Part shown: positions 1-13,250 of the stretch, piece after piece
Layout: each line of letters starts with the position of its first letter
Numbering within the stretch: the stretch's first letter is position 1
DNA from: Tanypteryx hageni
Lineage: Eukaryota; Arthropoda; Insecta; Odonata; Petaluridae
DNA length: 64,000 bases
Direction: 5' to 3'
Assembly (NCBI GenBank): GCA_028673005.1
Contig: CM054116.1
Coordinates: 76,396,572-76,460,571 of the forward strand
Position numbers and translations under genes: made by a program
The notes under the pieces: generated by a model
Told to the model about the DNA's origin: nothing
The model's database searches: none
What the model saw: the letters and a program-made list of their open reading frames with translations, nothing else

Positions 1-528
1 AAATACCTCTCATCCCTCAACTTACTCCTATTTGTGCATAACCCCAACTTAAATTTGATTATTATGTATTTTTATGGCCCTAAAAAGGTCCTAAATACAT
101 TAAAAACCCATGTGAAGATGATCGCCGCCAAACCACTCAAAACTTTTTCCCCTATCTATTTTTTATAACTTGCATATACGCAAATTAAATCTCACCACCA
201 TTGTATATACCATAATCATTGTAAATACCTCCTGAAAAGGGTCGTTTTATGATGCTCCCTATATCGATTTCTGCTCTCTACTCTCTTTTTTTAACAACCC
301 CATGTTCTATATTTTGTTAGTTTATTTATTAGATAGTTAGTTACTTATTATATTTAGTTTAGTCTTAGAAATAAAAGCAACTATTGCCCATGCTGTAAAG
401 AAGCTTTACCCAATTAAAAGCTATTCTGCAGGAAAAAAAAGAAAAATATATTTGTATATATAACAGTAATAATAATAAATAAATATAAGTAAATGAGAAA
501 TAATAATAATAACAATAAACATTTAAAA

Positions 529-570
<42 letters not shown>

Positions 571-930
571 TTTAATAAAAAAATAAAAAACAAAAAAAAT
601 AGCAGTAGCTAGTTGGAATCTTCTTAACTCAACTACCTTACTAATGTACATACTTTTTTATTTTTCATTTTCATATATATATAATTTTAAATATTAGTTT
701 TTTTAGCATTGTATTGTATTTATATTTATAAGTAGTTGTATTAATTTTTAGTTCATTAGCAAATCATAAAAACCGTAAGGTGTTAAAATTATGTAATTGT
801 AAGAAACAAACCCCATTGTAACAGGTTACCACGAGGGACGGCCCACATTTGTGGTCAAATTACTTACCAAACCATTCAAGAGGGAATATAGTATTCCCAT
901 CATTTAAAATTCTACGCCAACTTACACCAC
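1..930. other. AT-rich gene-free DNA with a short AT microsatellite
   Basis: This stretch is strongly AT-rich, with runs of TAA and AAAT around 460-600 and an (AT)n microsatellite at about 534-560. No frame longer than a few dozen codons and no splice-bounded coding segment can be supported. I see no recognisable element ends. It is best read as intergenic or intronic simple-sequence DNA. Confidence 0.6.
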
Positions 931-939
931 TCCGCGAAA

Positions 940-1069
940 TAGTCCGCCACCCGATTTTTTGTGCGCTATTGCGGGGATGAGCGCTTTATGTGAAAAATTG
1001 TTCCTAAAAAATAAATCGTGTTATTGCGAAAACGCGCCATGCGGGCGCGCGTTATACGAGGAGTTACTG
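940..1069. mobile_element. Fragment of a Tigger-like (pogo) MITE, one end only
   Basis: A short, CpG-dense patch in AT-rich DNA ends at 1069 with GTTATACGAGGAGTTACTG followed by TA. Read from the outside, the end is CAGTAACTCCTCGTATAAC, the usual shape of pogo/Tigger terminal inverted repeats (CAGT-AAC-CTCG-TAAC), which insert at TA. The rest (948-1050) is rich in GCGC words, as in many small non-autonomous Tigger copies. I did not find the opposite terminus, so the left boundary is arbitrary. The family assignment rests on terminal similarity alone. Confidence 0.4.
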
Positions 1070-1071
1070 TA

Positions 1072-4000
1072 AAAGCGATTTTGATTCCTGTCAATTGGAG
1101 GTAGATTGAAAACGTCCCGGATTATATTGGCTCTATCTTTATTTATCGAACTTAGCATCGCCACTTGTTTCTCGAGATTCTAAGCACATAGTTAATATAC
1201 ATGCATTACGACCCCTATAAAAGACGCATATATTTACAATTGTTCAGCCGCTTCTTTTCACAGAACGCAACACACTTTCAACTTCGCTGTTGCTAATCAC
1301 TATTGCAACTGTAACGAATTCACAGCATTTGCTTTCGACGACCATCGTGTTGCGCAATGTTTTTTTTCATCTACTGCATAATAAATATTCAATTTGGCGC
1401 CCTCGTACGAAGCTGCGCCCTGGTCACATGGACCCGACTGCCCCGCCGCCACTACGGCTCTGATGTTACCTGAATCAAATTCCCGAATTCATATACGTAG
1501 CACATATCATTCGTGCTTTTTACTAATGGACCTCAGCTATGATTTATCCGTTCAGGTTATTTTTGTGAGATTTGCATTGAATTTTATTCTCAACTGTTTT
1601 ATACACTGGAAGATACTGATATAAGCAAACAATCTTAGACCGAAAAAGGGAAAAAATAAATCTCGTAACAATTTCACTATTAAATCATTACAAAGTGTTT
1701 TCTTCTTTAATATTTTCCGGAGCGAAAAAAATCGTTATGTTGAGCCGAACGTCATAAGTTTCTTTAAAAACCTTATATAAAATCGACCTTTATAAGCTGG
1801 ATTCTATGTGAATATGACGTTTAGATTTGTGATGCGTATTTTATCTATTTTAGCTAAAAAAAACTTTCGGGCCATTTACTACTCCTATTCAGCACTTAAA
1901 TACATACATATTAATTCTTTCGGCGAATATTAAGCATGAACAAAGCGTAAATAATCGTAAGGAAGCGGGCAACAGTTTTACGGTTCCAACATATACGACC
2001 ACAACGAAATATAATTTATTCCACCGCGAGCGGCGGCTTATTGTGGAGGTTCCCGGCACAAAACGCTCTCACACAAGCTAACGGAGAAGTAATCGATGTT
2101 TGTTTTCTGCACATGCCTTTCACCTTTCGACTCCTGACCGTAGTTTCGCTCCTTTCACTTGTTGATATACGCTCCCCATTCGCGATTTTGCTTAAATGTT
2201 GACATTATGAAAACTGACGGCCGGGGCTTTTTTTTTTAGAGATATCATTTGAAGCCAGGAAGATGCCACTTAACCCTTGTTTGGAAAACCACGATTATGT
2301 CATCAAACGCGAGCGTCCTCTTTTATGCCTATAGGCACCCACTTGACGGAGAACGGAGGATGTTTGGTGGGAAACTAAACGTGCGCGTGATCGCTACACG
2401 CATTTGCACGTGGATATAAACGCGAAGGGGGGTAGTCTTTACGAGCGAAACTTTTTCGGACTTTTGCGGCCTCGCTCGTTTGCGACAGCTTGCTCAAGCT
2501 CGCAGGTCATCAAATTCGTGGTTTATTACTCGACACATTGCGATACTGACGGGCAAGCGGAAGGGAAAAAAGGCTCGTTAACGGAAGATGGTTATAAACG
2601 TCAAGCGATCGAAGTTTGTTTTTAAAATGTAAACGGAAAATAATGGCCGCTGATTACCGCTTAGAGAGTAACTTCGTCGAAGGACATTTCAGCGAATTTT
2701 AAGGCTTACAGCATAAAACAGAAATGACTTAACTAGGAGAATTTAGTCACTTCAAAAATATTGTTTATTTCGAAAATCACTAATTTTATTCATTTTAAAT
2801 GTCAACTTAGCAGGTAGCTGCTGTTTTTTTATTGCGTTTACGTAAGGTAGCCATACATCTCGATTTAAATGAATTCCTCATTGAAACGAAATGAAGCATG
2901 ATCAACCTAACCATTACCGCTTTAAAACTTCAAGAAAGCAAAGATCGCAATCCTATTAAAAGAATCTTTTTTATTCCTGCCCTTCTTCTTTTATGTTATA
3001 CACATTTATCTATCTAATATAAATGTCGTAAAAATTCCCGCGAGTATAAATCGTCTGTGTCACGTACTACCTTGCAGTACTTATGATTCACAAAAAAATA
3101 TTTAAAATTAGTAGTTCTAATAAAGTTAATATTTTTACAATAAATCACCAATCACATTCCACTAATCCAAAAAATGCATTGTCGTTTCGGGCGTCATCGA
3201 GTTAGCTGCACACTTAATTTTCAGAGACCTGAAAACGGCAGGGGGGGGAAATACCTACTTCATAAAAAGCGTCCGGAAAGTTTCGGGTTCAACGACCCGG
3301 GCGAGAATCACTAACTGCGTGCTTTCTTTCGCTATTATGAAAGCTTAAATTTCCCTTGGCGGATTCCGCTCCTCTTTTGTTAACTCAATGTCATTCTCCC
3401 CCAGCCATCCCCCCTCCTCATCATAGCCGGTGACTTTTTTCATCTTTCTTTTCTTTTTTTTTCCGTCGGCATGCGTGCTCCCTGACCTTGTGGAATTAGC
3501 GCTTGCCGGGGTTGCGGCGACAAAAAAGATTCGAGAGAGTGGGGGAGGGAATGAGACAAAAGGCTTAATCCTCCCCCTCTTTCAGTCCTTCACTTTTACA
3601 TCCCTTCTCTCTCTCTCTCTCTCTTTCATGCCGCCATCAATCTTAATCTATCAATGAAAAGGGTGTCATCTCCCTTTTAGCTCTTTCATCTCGGGCCGCC
3701 CCTTCCCCCTCTTCGACGTTTTTCTTTTTGCGTTTCTCTATCATTCATCCGTTCGATCGATCTCCATTCTTTTGACGGAGGCTTTAATAAAAAAAGTTTT
3801 CCTCAACCTTCGTCAATTTTCCTTACCGACTGAGCGTTATTTTTTCGTGGATGAAAGATTCATTAGAATTTTTAAGAGTGAATTTTCGCTTCTCGATGCC
3901 TTCTCGTGGATGACAGTTCCACACCTTGGATTTTGGTGTATGAAAGGAGAGTGTTTGGGAATTCTGATTTTTTTTCTCATGTAGCCAACCTTCGTTTTAA

Positions 4001-7000
4001 ACAGCTGCGTTACAGCGTTATAAAGTCCTTCTCTGTATATTTGAGCGCGAATTCAAGCCTAACATGGTGAGATGGAGGGCCAAAAATCTCGTTCGGCGTT
4101 CTCGTTCTTTTGTTATAGAATGATTATAAAATTCAGTAAGGTGTGAACTATTTCATGTGTGGATAATGGCATATGAGTATTATAAATTGATGGCTGTTTT
4201 TCATAATTTTTGGATAATTTTTCGGGACCACATTAAACTCGAAGAGACGTAGTCGTCAAGCAAATTATGAGCCAAAGAGGAAATTCTTTACTAGCATTTA
4301 TTTCAATGAAATGGTTTATCATTTCGACATAACAATAGTATCCGAGACAATGAATAAGCGAGGAATAAAATTAATATTTTATATTGATTTTTTTCGGCAT
4401 GTACGCATTTCACTTCTTTTACTGTCAAACATCTCAAATACGTGAAAAGCTAAAACATATTTGGATCCACAAATTTTTGACATGACATAAATATATTCAA
4501 TATGTTTATTTTATAAAAAGCAATTAATGATGATTTAAAGCCCTTGAGAGTAGTAGAATTAATTGCATCTCGGCAAATCTATCAAGAACAGCAAGACGCC
4601 GGCAGCAGGAAGCGGCAAAAAGGGAAAACTGCTCGGAGTAGCGAAATAATTTTCACCGCCGGACACCGCGTAATTATTCTCAATCCGCTCTCCTTAACGC
4701 GCTAATTCATCTGACCCAACGCGCCATAATTCACTTCTTTTTTACCGCGAATTCACCGAGCTGTTTGTTGTTACTACAATCGGCCTAAGCGTTTTATCTT
4801 CCGCTCTTTCCTCCTCCCCGTTCACCGCCCTCTCCCATCCTCCCTCTCTCACTTTTTTCACTCTTTTTCCATCCCTCGACCAGACGATACCCTTTCTTCG
4901 TCATCCAAGGGCCCTCTCTCTCTCTCTCTGCGCTTCTTCTCTCACACACTACCCAGTCCCTCCTTACCCCACTCCACTCCCTCCCTCATCCCACCTCTTC
5001 CTTGGCCCAGAGGTGTAAAAAAACTCGGCCAGTTGACCTTAACCCTTAAAGGCGTTAAGAAAGTCATCAGTCACGCGAGTCATTTCCTACCCCTCACGTC
5101 GGCCATCCCCTCCCCCTCCAAAAATTCACTCCCTCCCTTGATTCCGTATCTCCCTCCCCCGCCACTCCCCTCTCCCCGTCTTCTCCTCCCTTCCAATACC
5201 ATATACCCACCGACCATTTGTCTTCTTGGCCCTCCAACGCCCAACCCTCTGGGTCTCCTGGCGTCTTCAAATCTATACACCCTCCGCTCGACCCGACCAA
5301 CCCCGTTTCGTAATGTATTGCGGCTCGGACTTATGGATTGGAAAAAAACGCTCAGAGCCATATTAAAATGCCTGTTCCACATGCAAATTGACCGTTACTG
5401 GAATACGAAACCCCATATGGTCCAAAGTTAACAATTTCGGGATACACGAACTCCCATTCCCCTCCGCCACATTAGCTGTCCAATGGTTTTCTGAGAGTTT
5501 CTCCCAGAAAAAATATCTTTAAATATAGGTATTATATTTTACGACCTTTCCCACACAAGATCCAGAATTTTTAGCATCCAACAAGAACCTAACTACAGCG
5601 TTTAAATTAAAACAAAAAATTATAGGTCAATTTCACCGCAACTCATTTCGTATGTATTGTAGGACAGAAAAATTAGCGTAGCGAAATTTTATGTTCGAAC
5701 GAGTTATTCTTTTAGTTATGACATTGTGGTGCACATCCTCGCTGTATTTTTTACTTCGTTTTTTTATTTTGCTATCCAACTAAGCGACCAGTTAACCCCG
5801 CTTAAGTTACTTCGCGAGTTTTTGTTAGGAAAGTAGATCACACAACACAAAGGCCACGCATAAATTTTATTCCATAGACGTCTATATGCGTCAATCCGTG
5901 CTTCACGTCTCTTTCAATGTTATCTCGCATAGCCGACAATTACACGATACCTATTTGCAACCTGTGATAGTTGTTCGCGGAGCTTAAACGATTGAGTCGA
6001 CTCTGAAATTAGAAATTCTCGCGAATATTACCAAGCGCGAGCAAAACCAGCTTAACTATTCTAAGCACTTGCAGATAGTGATACAATGCATTCCTTCCAT
6101 TTCCTCGAACCGTTACGAGGCAAAACCATCGTTCATCTGAAATTGTAAAGAGCGCATCAACGCGCAAACATTTAACACGAGAACGCTCGTTTAAAAATTT
6201 TCCATGTATTTTAGCGCTGCGATGTTCATTTTTTATACCGCATCCATTAATAACGCAATATTTCCGACTTGGTCCGGCAGGAAAGGTTACTTTTTCTCTC
6301 TCTTTCTCTCCCCCCCTTTCCGCTTCGACCTTTTAATAACTTCTGCTTACCTTGCTTATGTCATTCGAAGTGTTGGCTCTCTCACCTCACCGTCAAGGTC
6401 TTCGTGCACAAAAGCTAAACCAGAATTATTGCCGAGAGAAAATGCTCCCCGCGTGAGCCCCTTTAATGACTGACGTGCGTGACAGCGTGTTTCTGGCCGT
6501 AGCGCATATTCCGTCCGCCCTGACAGATGAAGGCCTCATTTCCATTTTATTCGCGAAGAAATATGACGAATTAGTCCGCGTCAAAGTCGGAAATGCGGTA
6601 GCTTCTTACGAGATAATCGTTCGATCAAACTTTTATTATAGAAATCCGACCACCGAGCCTTCGCTCGGGATCGTGGGTTGAAAAAAAGGAACAAAAATAA
6701 AGCGCTTGACAATGGAGATTTACTTGTTAGCTTCATCCATTTTTGTTCTCGTTCTTATATATTTTTTCCCTGCCCAGGAATTATGCGTGAGACCATTCTC
6801 GTCGAGTATTTGTAGATAGAAACTGTTTATCCCTTAATATCGAACTTTGGCATTGCATATATTGAATTATATCATAAATGGTTTAATGTTTTTATGCAAC
6901 TGTTGGGTTATTGTGTGTTTATATATATATATATGCACACCCACTCCCCGATTAACACTCTTAATTGGTGCCAGGAAAATCGAGCGCTATTCGGAGGACG

Positions 7001-7300
7001 TTCTTCCATAAGAAAGACCTTATAAGATTTAATTCGTTCCCGAGATTCTATTAATAGAAATGAAAATAGGTAGTATTATTTAAATAATACACCAAAGTAT
7101 TCTTTGTTAACCATATTACGTAGCGTAGAATAGGTAGTCATTTGAATTAGAATTATATTTTAAATTGAACAGTAAAACTTGAATATAAATGAAGAACAGA
7201 ATGCATTTTACGGAACATATGTTGATCTCACGCTGAATAAATCGCACAGAAGCATTAAGGAATAGGAATTAGAATAGAAGGAGATACCTACGTCTTCTTA
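1072..7300. other. Gene-free region with CT-rich tracts
   Basis: No coding gene is supported. The readable frames (for example at 5033-5431 on + and 5080-5382 on -) lie in a pyrimidine-rich, low-complexity block and translate to Pro/Ser/Leu- or Gly/Arg/Glu-rich strings. Marked CT-rich tracts lie at about 3400-3720 (with a (CT)n run near 3606-3625) and 4800-5230 (another CT run near 4914-4930). A G homopolymer is at 3241-3248 and a short (AT)n at about 6920-6935. Otherwise the sequence looks unique and non-repetitive. Confidence 0.5.
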
Positions 7301-7639
7301 TATATACAGGGTGAGGCAATAGTCACTATACAGCCACAATTTTATTAACACAAAGAAAATTGGAACATAATAACATAAGCATCATGACTGAAAATACTGT
7401 TCAATTAAGATAAGGCAACCAATAAGACAAAAACAGAATCGTATATCGAAACGATCGAAACCTTACTACGTTTCGATAAAGAAATATCGATTCATAAAAG
7501 AACTGTCGCATGTACTTGATAAATAAAGGAACATGGAATGAGACCAAATAAAGGAAGAATTCAAATATCTTGGTATTGCATTTGTAAAAACTGAACAATC
7601 GAAAAGGAAGCAATAAACAAAAAACAAACAAATTTTGGC

Positions 7640-7739
7640 GCTCTCCAGCTTTTAGTCGCCGTAAAACCTCTAATTTAACCTCGAGAGTTAAGTTTTTCCT
7701 CTTTTTCTCCTCTGACAGCCGGTTACCACTCATGGTCAT
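7640..7739 (-). pseudogene. N-terminal fragment of a Tigger/pogo-like transposase
   Basis: On the minus strand, from the second ATG (7733), the frame reads MSGNRLSEEKKRKNLTLEV and continues KLEVLRRLKAGE. This closely resembles the start of the CENP-B-type / psq helix-turn-helix DNA-binding domain of Tigger and Jerky-like transposases (pattern: basic stretch, LTL-x-x-K-x-x-VL-x-x-L-x-x-GE). After about 33 residues the similarity stops and the frame runs into AT-rich sequence, so only the first helix region remains. No DDE catalytic domain follows. It is a truncated copy, and the same family has a longer broken copy at 38711-40104. Confidence 0.55.
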
Positions 7740-8018
7740 TTTATTTAAAGGGAAAATATAATTTAAACAAAGTTCACTCTACATTTTGACCTACAAAAAC
7801 ATCGACAAGTGTACACAGAACCATCAAGCAACTGCAAATACTGACGTCTTGTGTGTTGTAAATGCGCAGAGGCGCTGTGCAGTGGACTTCGTAAATTACA
7901 CCAGAAATTTTTAAGAGCGTTAATGTGGAACGCGCGAGCGCAATTCGGAAAAGGTATTAAATTATTTTCAGCGTTAATGCGGAACAGCGTTAATCGGGAC
8001 AGCTTTAAGCGAGGAGGG

Positions 8019-8066
<48 letters not shown>
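8019..8066. repeat. Compound (GT)n(AT)n microsatellite
   Basis: A pure GT run of about eight units passes directly into an AT run of about sixteen units. Overlapping short frames on both strands here (7763-8098 -, 7851-8084 +) encode alternating Tyr-Ile or Thr-His and are products of the repeat. Confidence 0.95.
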
Positions 8067-8069
<3 letters not shown>

Positions 8070-11000
8070 GACCTGCAGCAATAACTGTGGAAAAACAATC
8101 ATGATCTTGTCAAAGATTAATTAATGCATTACAATTTTTTTTAATTAAAGCCGCCCAGGGTTATTTTGGTATCCCTGGCTTGGATCAATACCACTGTCAC
8201 ATTTCTTTGAGAAATGTTTAGTTACCAGTTTATTTATTAGCACTTTCAATAAGTGATCTAATTTTGATACGACCACGACGAAAAAAATAAATACATGCCG
8301 TCGAGACGACCCCTTCAGCGTTATCCATTGCCATCCAACATTAATCTACTTGCAAATAATTCATAAAAGATAAACCGCGGAGAAAAATTTCGGCGGTACC
8401 TCGGGCTGGCCTAATTTCTGCCCTTAAATAGACACATTCTGCATATAATCGTTTAATTTTAGCGTACCGAAAGGAAAATTTTATTTTAACTTGATGTTTA
8501 ACGATTTGCATTGCGGTGTGAGTAAAAGACGAGCTAATTCAAAGGCAAAGTAATGGTTGATAATTCAGAAGACCTCTCGTCGGAAATCACTCCTCCGCGA
8601 CAAATGACGGAAGAAACGACAAATCACGTCGCATGCACAACCACCATACTCGCATAACTTTGAAATCCTCCATCCCTTCCCCTCCGGGATCTGAATTTAT
8701 GACGCTAGAACTTTTGCACCTTGTTTGGAAAGTGAATTACCAATAATGCTCACGCGTCGGAATGATTTATCGTCGTCGTGGGTCAAAGGGTGATATTCGA
8801 GTACCGAAGCTTGTCCTTCGCGTTAAGGCGATTGTCATTGCCGTGCCGGGACACTCAACGGGAAGATATGGCGGGGAGTGGACACTTAGTTGAGTGACCT
8901 TCGAAACTCCACTCGCGAATAAATATATAAATCAGCTCATTTTTTCGCTACAATTTAAATCGAGGTTTTATTCCTCATTTTTAGCTGTCTGTCTGTCACA
9001 TTTCGTCGCAGCGTCGATGCATCATGTCATTTTATCAGATGCGACCTTGGGATGCAAATGGACCCTCGATCGCGTTTGCAATCAGTGTGTCAACATATAG
9101 TGGAAACTCGAGATATTTTTTATGATATGTATAATTTGTATTTTAGCCGGGACACTCCCGGATTTCAGATGCTGTCCCGGCGTCACGTCCAGTTTAGTAT
9201 TTATCACGGTTAAAAATTCTTTTTTATTTTTATTTCATAAATATAGATTAGAGAAATCACAATCCACCAGCTATATGTTATTACACAAGCAATCCATTTA
9301 TTAGGAATTAAAATCTCATCTTTCAATTAAGTTTAAATAAGTACAATCCGTATAGGTGCGATGTGTGCAGCGCACTCCGACAGCCGAGTGCACGCACGGC
9401 ACATTTAGCTATACGAGTTTCGAAGCAACTATTTATGTTTTAGATCATCCCTATTTACTTTCACGAATTAATTTTATCTAAAACGTTATATTTAACTGTT
9501 ATCACGACATAATATTTTCTTGAATGTTGCCAGATACGGATTTAACCACGACTATAAATGATACGTAACGTGGCCTTTCCTAAATGCTTTGGTGAACCAA
9601 AATACCTTTTTTTTCTGGAAAATTTTCTAAAACTTGGGGTGCGTTTTATAGCCCGAAAAATATGATAAATATAACTAAAATATTTGTTCCCATCAATTTT
9701 CTGACCAACTACTTTGTCAAGAAAATCACGGTCAAGCTACGCAGAATTTATCTATTAGGCAATAAGCGACATAAAACTAAAGATCTCATATGGCCCCGGT
9801 TACGTCCCGGTTTTTTTCCCAGAACACGTTGTGCCCCAATTTTACTTCCTCAGAATCTAGTCACCCTAATTATTTGTGGATGAGGTTCTAATAAATTAAA
9901 ATCAATGTTTTTACTTATATAATTTTTTAGCCTATGTGAGCCTCGACCTTATTTCGTGAGGTCAGAGAGAAGAGAATTTTGTTGTTCACTTTTTAAAACC
10001 TCATATCCACTTTTAGGTCTATTGGTACGCGGTACTGAGATCATGACATAATAAAATAGAGGCTAGGAGAGAAGCTTGAAAAAATATTGACTGCACAGAT
10101 AGAACGCCAAACATACGAAATTGCACAGAAAAATAAAATACTATAACTTGCCAAATTATGCCACGCAAAGTGAATTTATCCTCTCACGTTCAATAAAATC
10201 CGAGAATATGAATATTTGTGGCGAAAACTTGTCCTTAAATTCGAGAACAAATTTCGACTGCATAATTTCAGTTCAATTAGAAGTAGTTACTCGATAACAC
10301 GCTTGAAATGAACAAATTTATTTATACATTCAACAATGGTCAGGCCTTTTACATAAATATTTGAATTTGGAATTTATAAATGTTATACACGATGGGATAA
10401 CATCACCTGCCACCGATACAGATCGATAATTCTCCGAGAACGTTTTACATTTTCAATGAATACGAAAGAGATCCTATTTCGCAAAGTTTATGTAGCAAAA
10501 TAATTTACAAAAATAAACGAACACAGTTTTTTGTATCGGAGGGCTGACATTTGTTCTCCGAGCAGTTATTAAGCTCAAATATTCCCCTTTATATCACTGT
10601 TAACAATCAATAAGTTTTACAAGTGGTTGCGACGTCACATCGATCAAAACGATATACTGACTCGAGTTTGATCCACCGATAGAGAGAAAAACCATTTGCC
10701 TTGTGAGCCGTCATCTCGGTGAAACTTTCTAAAACCATTTTCAATTCACCGCGGGGGCAACAGTCTAATAAATATCGGAATCGGGAGAGAGAGTGATAGA
10801 AAAAAAGTCATTCGGCGCGCCACGAAAGAAACCGAACGGCCGAGCGCTGCGATGGCTATCTAACCATTTATCCTCTCCCACTCGAAGCGATGTATCTCAA
10901 TCGCGTATCGACGCCTCGAACGAAAAAAAATGACCGAATATTCGAAACGAGAGTTCGATTTTTTTTTCGAGAATCCCATTAATCTGACGAATGTGACACC

Positions 11001-12526
11001 TCGCATTTGTTTACTTTTTCTTCGAGTGGACACTCGGAGAAAAGATATAAATACTTTTTCTTCGCCGCGGATCATTTTTTACCTTATCGCAACATCTCGA
11101 ACATTAATCGTCCTCACTTAGAACGCAACATGGCGCTAGGTGTTATTTTTTTATTTCTTTATACGTAAAGAAAAAAGACAACTTTTCCAGTCTGTCTCTG
11201 TATCTCTCTCTCGCTCTCTCTGTAGGGCGCATACCGTTCCCATTGACCGCGTCGCGTCCACGACAAACACGATAAAACAAAAACGAAACGAAAAAAATCT
11301 TTTCTCGTCTTATTTTCTCCTCCTAATCGAGAGGGAAGAGGAGTGAGAAAGGGGAGAGGGGGAGAGAGTGGGGGGGGGGTAGATGGGCTTTCCTCCTCAC
11401 GGTCTCCTTGTACCCGCCGACAGCCGCATTAAGTCTGACTGCTCTCTACCAATGAGGGAGTCTGGCTATCGCTCCGCGGTGCTTCCCGATTTTTTTTCAA
11501 TCTCTTCCAGCGCGGTTACACGTGAGGGTAGCGGCAAAGGAAAGCAGGGGAGAGAGAGATGGAGATAGTGGACGCCTCTCGGATCAGTCTTTGAGAATGC
11601 TGTACTCTCCGAGTCGCCCACGCATTCACTTCCGAACATCGGCGAAGCAACTAACTCCAGTCTTCTCAACCTTGAGTCACGCTATCTCTTCCTCGCTACC
11701 GAGCGCTCTTCCTCTACCCGGTTTTCCCTCTCCCTCACTCTTCTTTTCCTTCTTTCCCTTGCACTTCTCATCCTCATTCTCCTCGATTCTGCATATGCTC
11801 TCACCTCTGCTGAGCTTTGAAGGCGATCGAGATGTCGTCCCTCTTCCTCAACCCTTACTATCCTTGTCTTTTTTAAAGCGATGCGGTTTGTTGTGTTTTT
11901 TGTCCAAATTTTTGTCCCCCCGCGAGTAACTCGCAAAATTCGCTTCTTGAATCCGCCGTTTTTTTAAGAAAAAGTACTCGAATGGCGGTTCGGAGTCCTT
12001 TGGCGACTGTTTACTTCCGCTTGCTTATAAATAAATTTTAAAGTTGCCGATAAAAATGAATTTCGTTAAAAAAGTGAATGCGGTATATATTATTAAATTC
12101 GGATATAGCGTCCCCTGAGAAATCGGATCGAGTATTATAGATAACTCTTATGGCAATAAAACTAAGTATGACTTAATAATCCATTAGCATATGTCGCTTT
12201 TTCGACCCTGAATATTTTGTGCTCAAATATAATAAATAAAAATAAAATGTCATAAAATCTAAATTATCCTGGTAGAAATATTAGAGACTCAATGATATCT
12301 TTTGCATGGTGTGGAGTGTATCTGGGTAACTTAACGGACATTTTTTCGTTTTAATATTAATAAATGTTCGAAAATATTCATAAAAATATAAATAAACATC
12401 ATTATTACTTTCCGAACAAGGGAATTATTTTTCGTTTACCATTTCTATATAATTCCATTAAGTAAACTGAAATCGATATACATATATAATGTATATACTC
12501 TTATAAAATATACCACTTTCCAATTA
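8067..12526. other. Gene-free region, CpG-containing, with a GA-rich tract
   Basis: No gene is supported. A GA-rich block with a short G run lies at about 11330-11380, followed by a relatively GC-rich patch to about 11730 with overlapping chance frames on both strands. Near 9780-9872 there is CCCGGTT-type sequence ending in CTAGTCACCCTA. That resembles the outer end of a common DNA-transposon family, and a related CCCGG-rich stretch lies at 9147-9195, but matching termini could not be established. The remainder looks like unique non-coding DNA. Confidence 0.45.
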
Positions 12527-12688
12527 CAGTCGAACCTTGGTAACCCAAACATCAAGAGAAGACAAATTGATCGTATTGAAACTTCGATATGTGGAACTTC
12601 ATGTTTATGTATACGAAAGGAACAAAATATCTGTTTCGACCAACCAAAAATTTGAGTTATAGACATTAGAGTTATCGAGGTTGAATTG
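12527..12688. mobile_element. Tigger-like MITE, 162 bp
   Basis: The left end reads CAGTCGAACCTTGGTAACCC. The right end, read inward from the other side, is CAATTCAACCTCGATAACTC. The two are imperfect inverted repeats of the pogo/Tigger type. The left flank is TA, as expected for this superfamily. The right flank is CA, a one-base departure from the expected TA duplication. The interior encodes nothing. An identically built end fragment occurs at 1069, and a longer relative's left end at 38327. I am fairly sure of the inverted repeats and less sure of the family. Confidence 0.65.
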
Positions 12689-12764
12689 CATCTGAATTTT
12701 AACGAATTAATCCAGGCTTATTCGTACTACATATTTACTTAAACTTCCGCATTACGATTCCCAC

Positions 12765-12790
12765 ATACATACACACGCGCACACACAAAT
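12765..12790. repeat. Imperfect (AC)n microsatellite
   Basis: A short run of AC dinucleotides interrupted by CGCG. It lies just outside the Tigger-like MITE and is not part of its inverted repeats. Confidence 0.8.
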
Positions 12791-13178
12791 AATAATACAT
12801 AAGTTTAAAGATATGAAATCAAATTAAAAATTTATAACATATTTTATACAAAAGAGGGTTATTACATTTTTTAAAAATATTTTTGCGAAAACTCTTTTTT
12901 GGGGAATATACTGTATTTACTCGCATACAAGCCATACTTTTTATCAAATTTTCGGTTTAAAAAATGAAGATGCATCTTACGCGTATATGCGAGGAGAAAA
13001 AATTGCAAAAGTCTGCAATTTTATATACTCGTTGGATTTTACCAGTTCACCACTAAATTTTATTTTACTTTCATTTATCAATAATTTCACATACAGCGTA
13101 ATAGCCAATTTAAAGTGAAATACCAACAACGTAACAATAAGGACGATCACAAACATCCATGCCCTATGTGTAGAAAAA

Positions 13179-13250
13179 CCCACCTAGGCGGGAATCGAAC
13201 CCGCGACCTTCGGATTGGCAGGCGAGGACGTTACCCTGCCACCACCGACA
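13179..13250 (-). repeat. tRNA-like sequence (tRNA-derived element, Gly-like)
   Basis: Read on the minus strand, the segment has an A-box-like TGGTGGCAGGGTAAC and a perfect T-arm: GCGGG stem, TTCGATT loop, CCCGC stem. That arm contains the RNA polymerase III B box GGTTCGATTCC. The anticodon-loop position reads CTGCCAA, suggesting GCC (Gly). The acceptor stem does not pair well, and no convincing anticodon stem forms. I therefore read it as a degraded tRNA gene or the head of a tRNA-derived SINE. No SINE body or A-rich tail is obvious on either side. Confidence 0.5.

Noticed and set aside
5033..5431. Open frames of 100-132 codons on both strands
   Set aside because: They fall in a pyrimidine-rich tract. 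The Pro/Ser-rich (+) and Gly/Arg-rich (-) translations mirror each other, as expected for low-complexity DNA.
7763..8098. Open frames of 77 and 111 codons
   Set aside because: They are translated through a (GT)n(AT)n microsatellite, giving alternating Tyr-Ile or Thr-His.
9147..9872. CCCGG-rich stretches as two ends of one DNA transposon
   Set aside because: The right end looks plausible (CTAGTCACCCTA), but I could not align the left end as its inverted copy or find a duplication.
11130..11170. AACATGGCGCTAGGTG as a start codon in good context
   Set aside because: The frame stops after 13 codons, and the possible donor CTAG/GTGTTA is weak.
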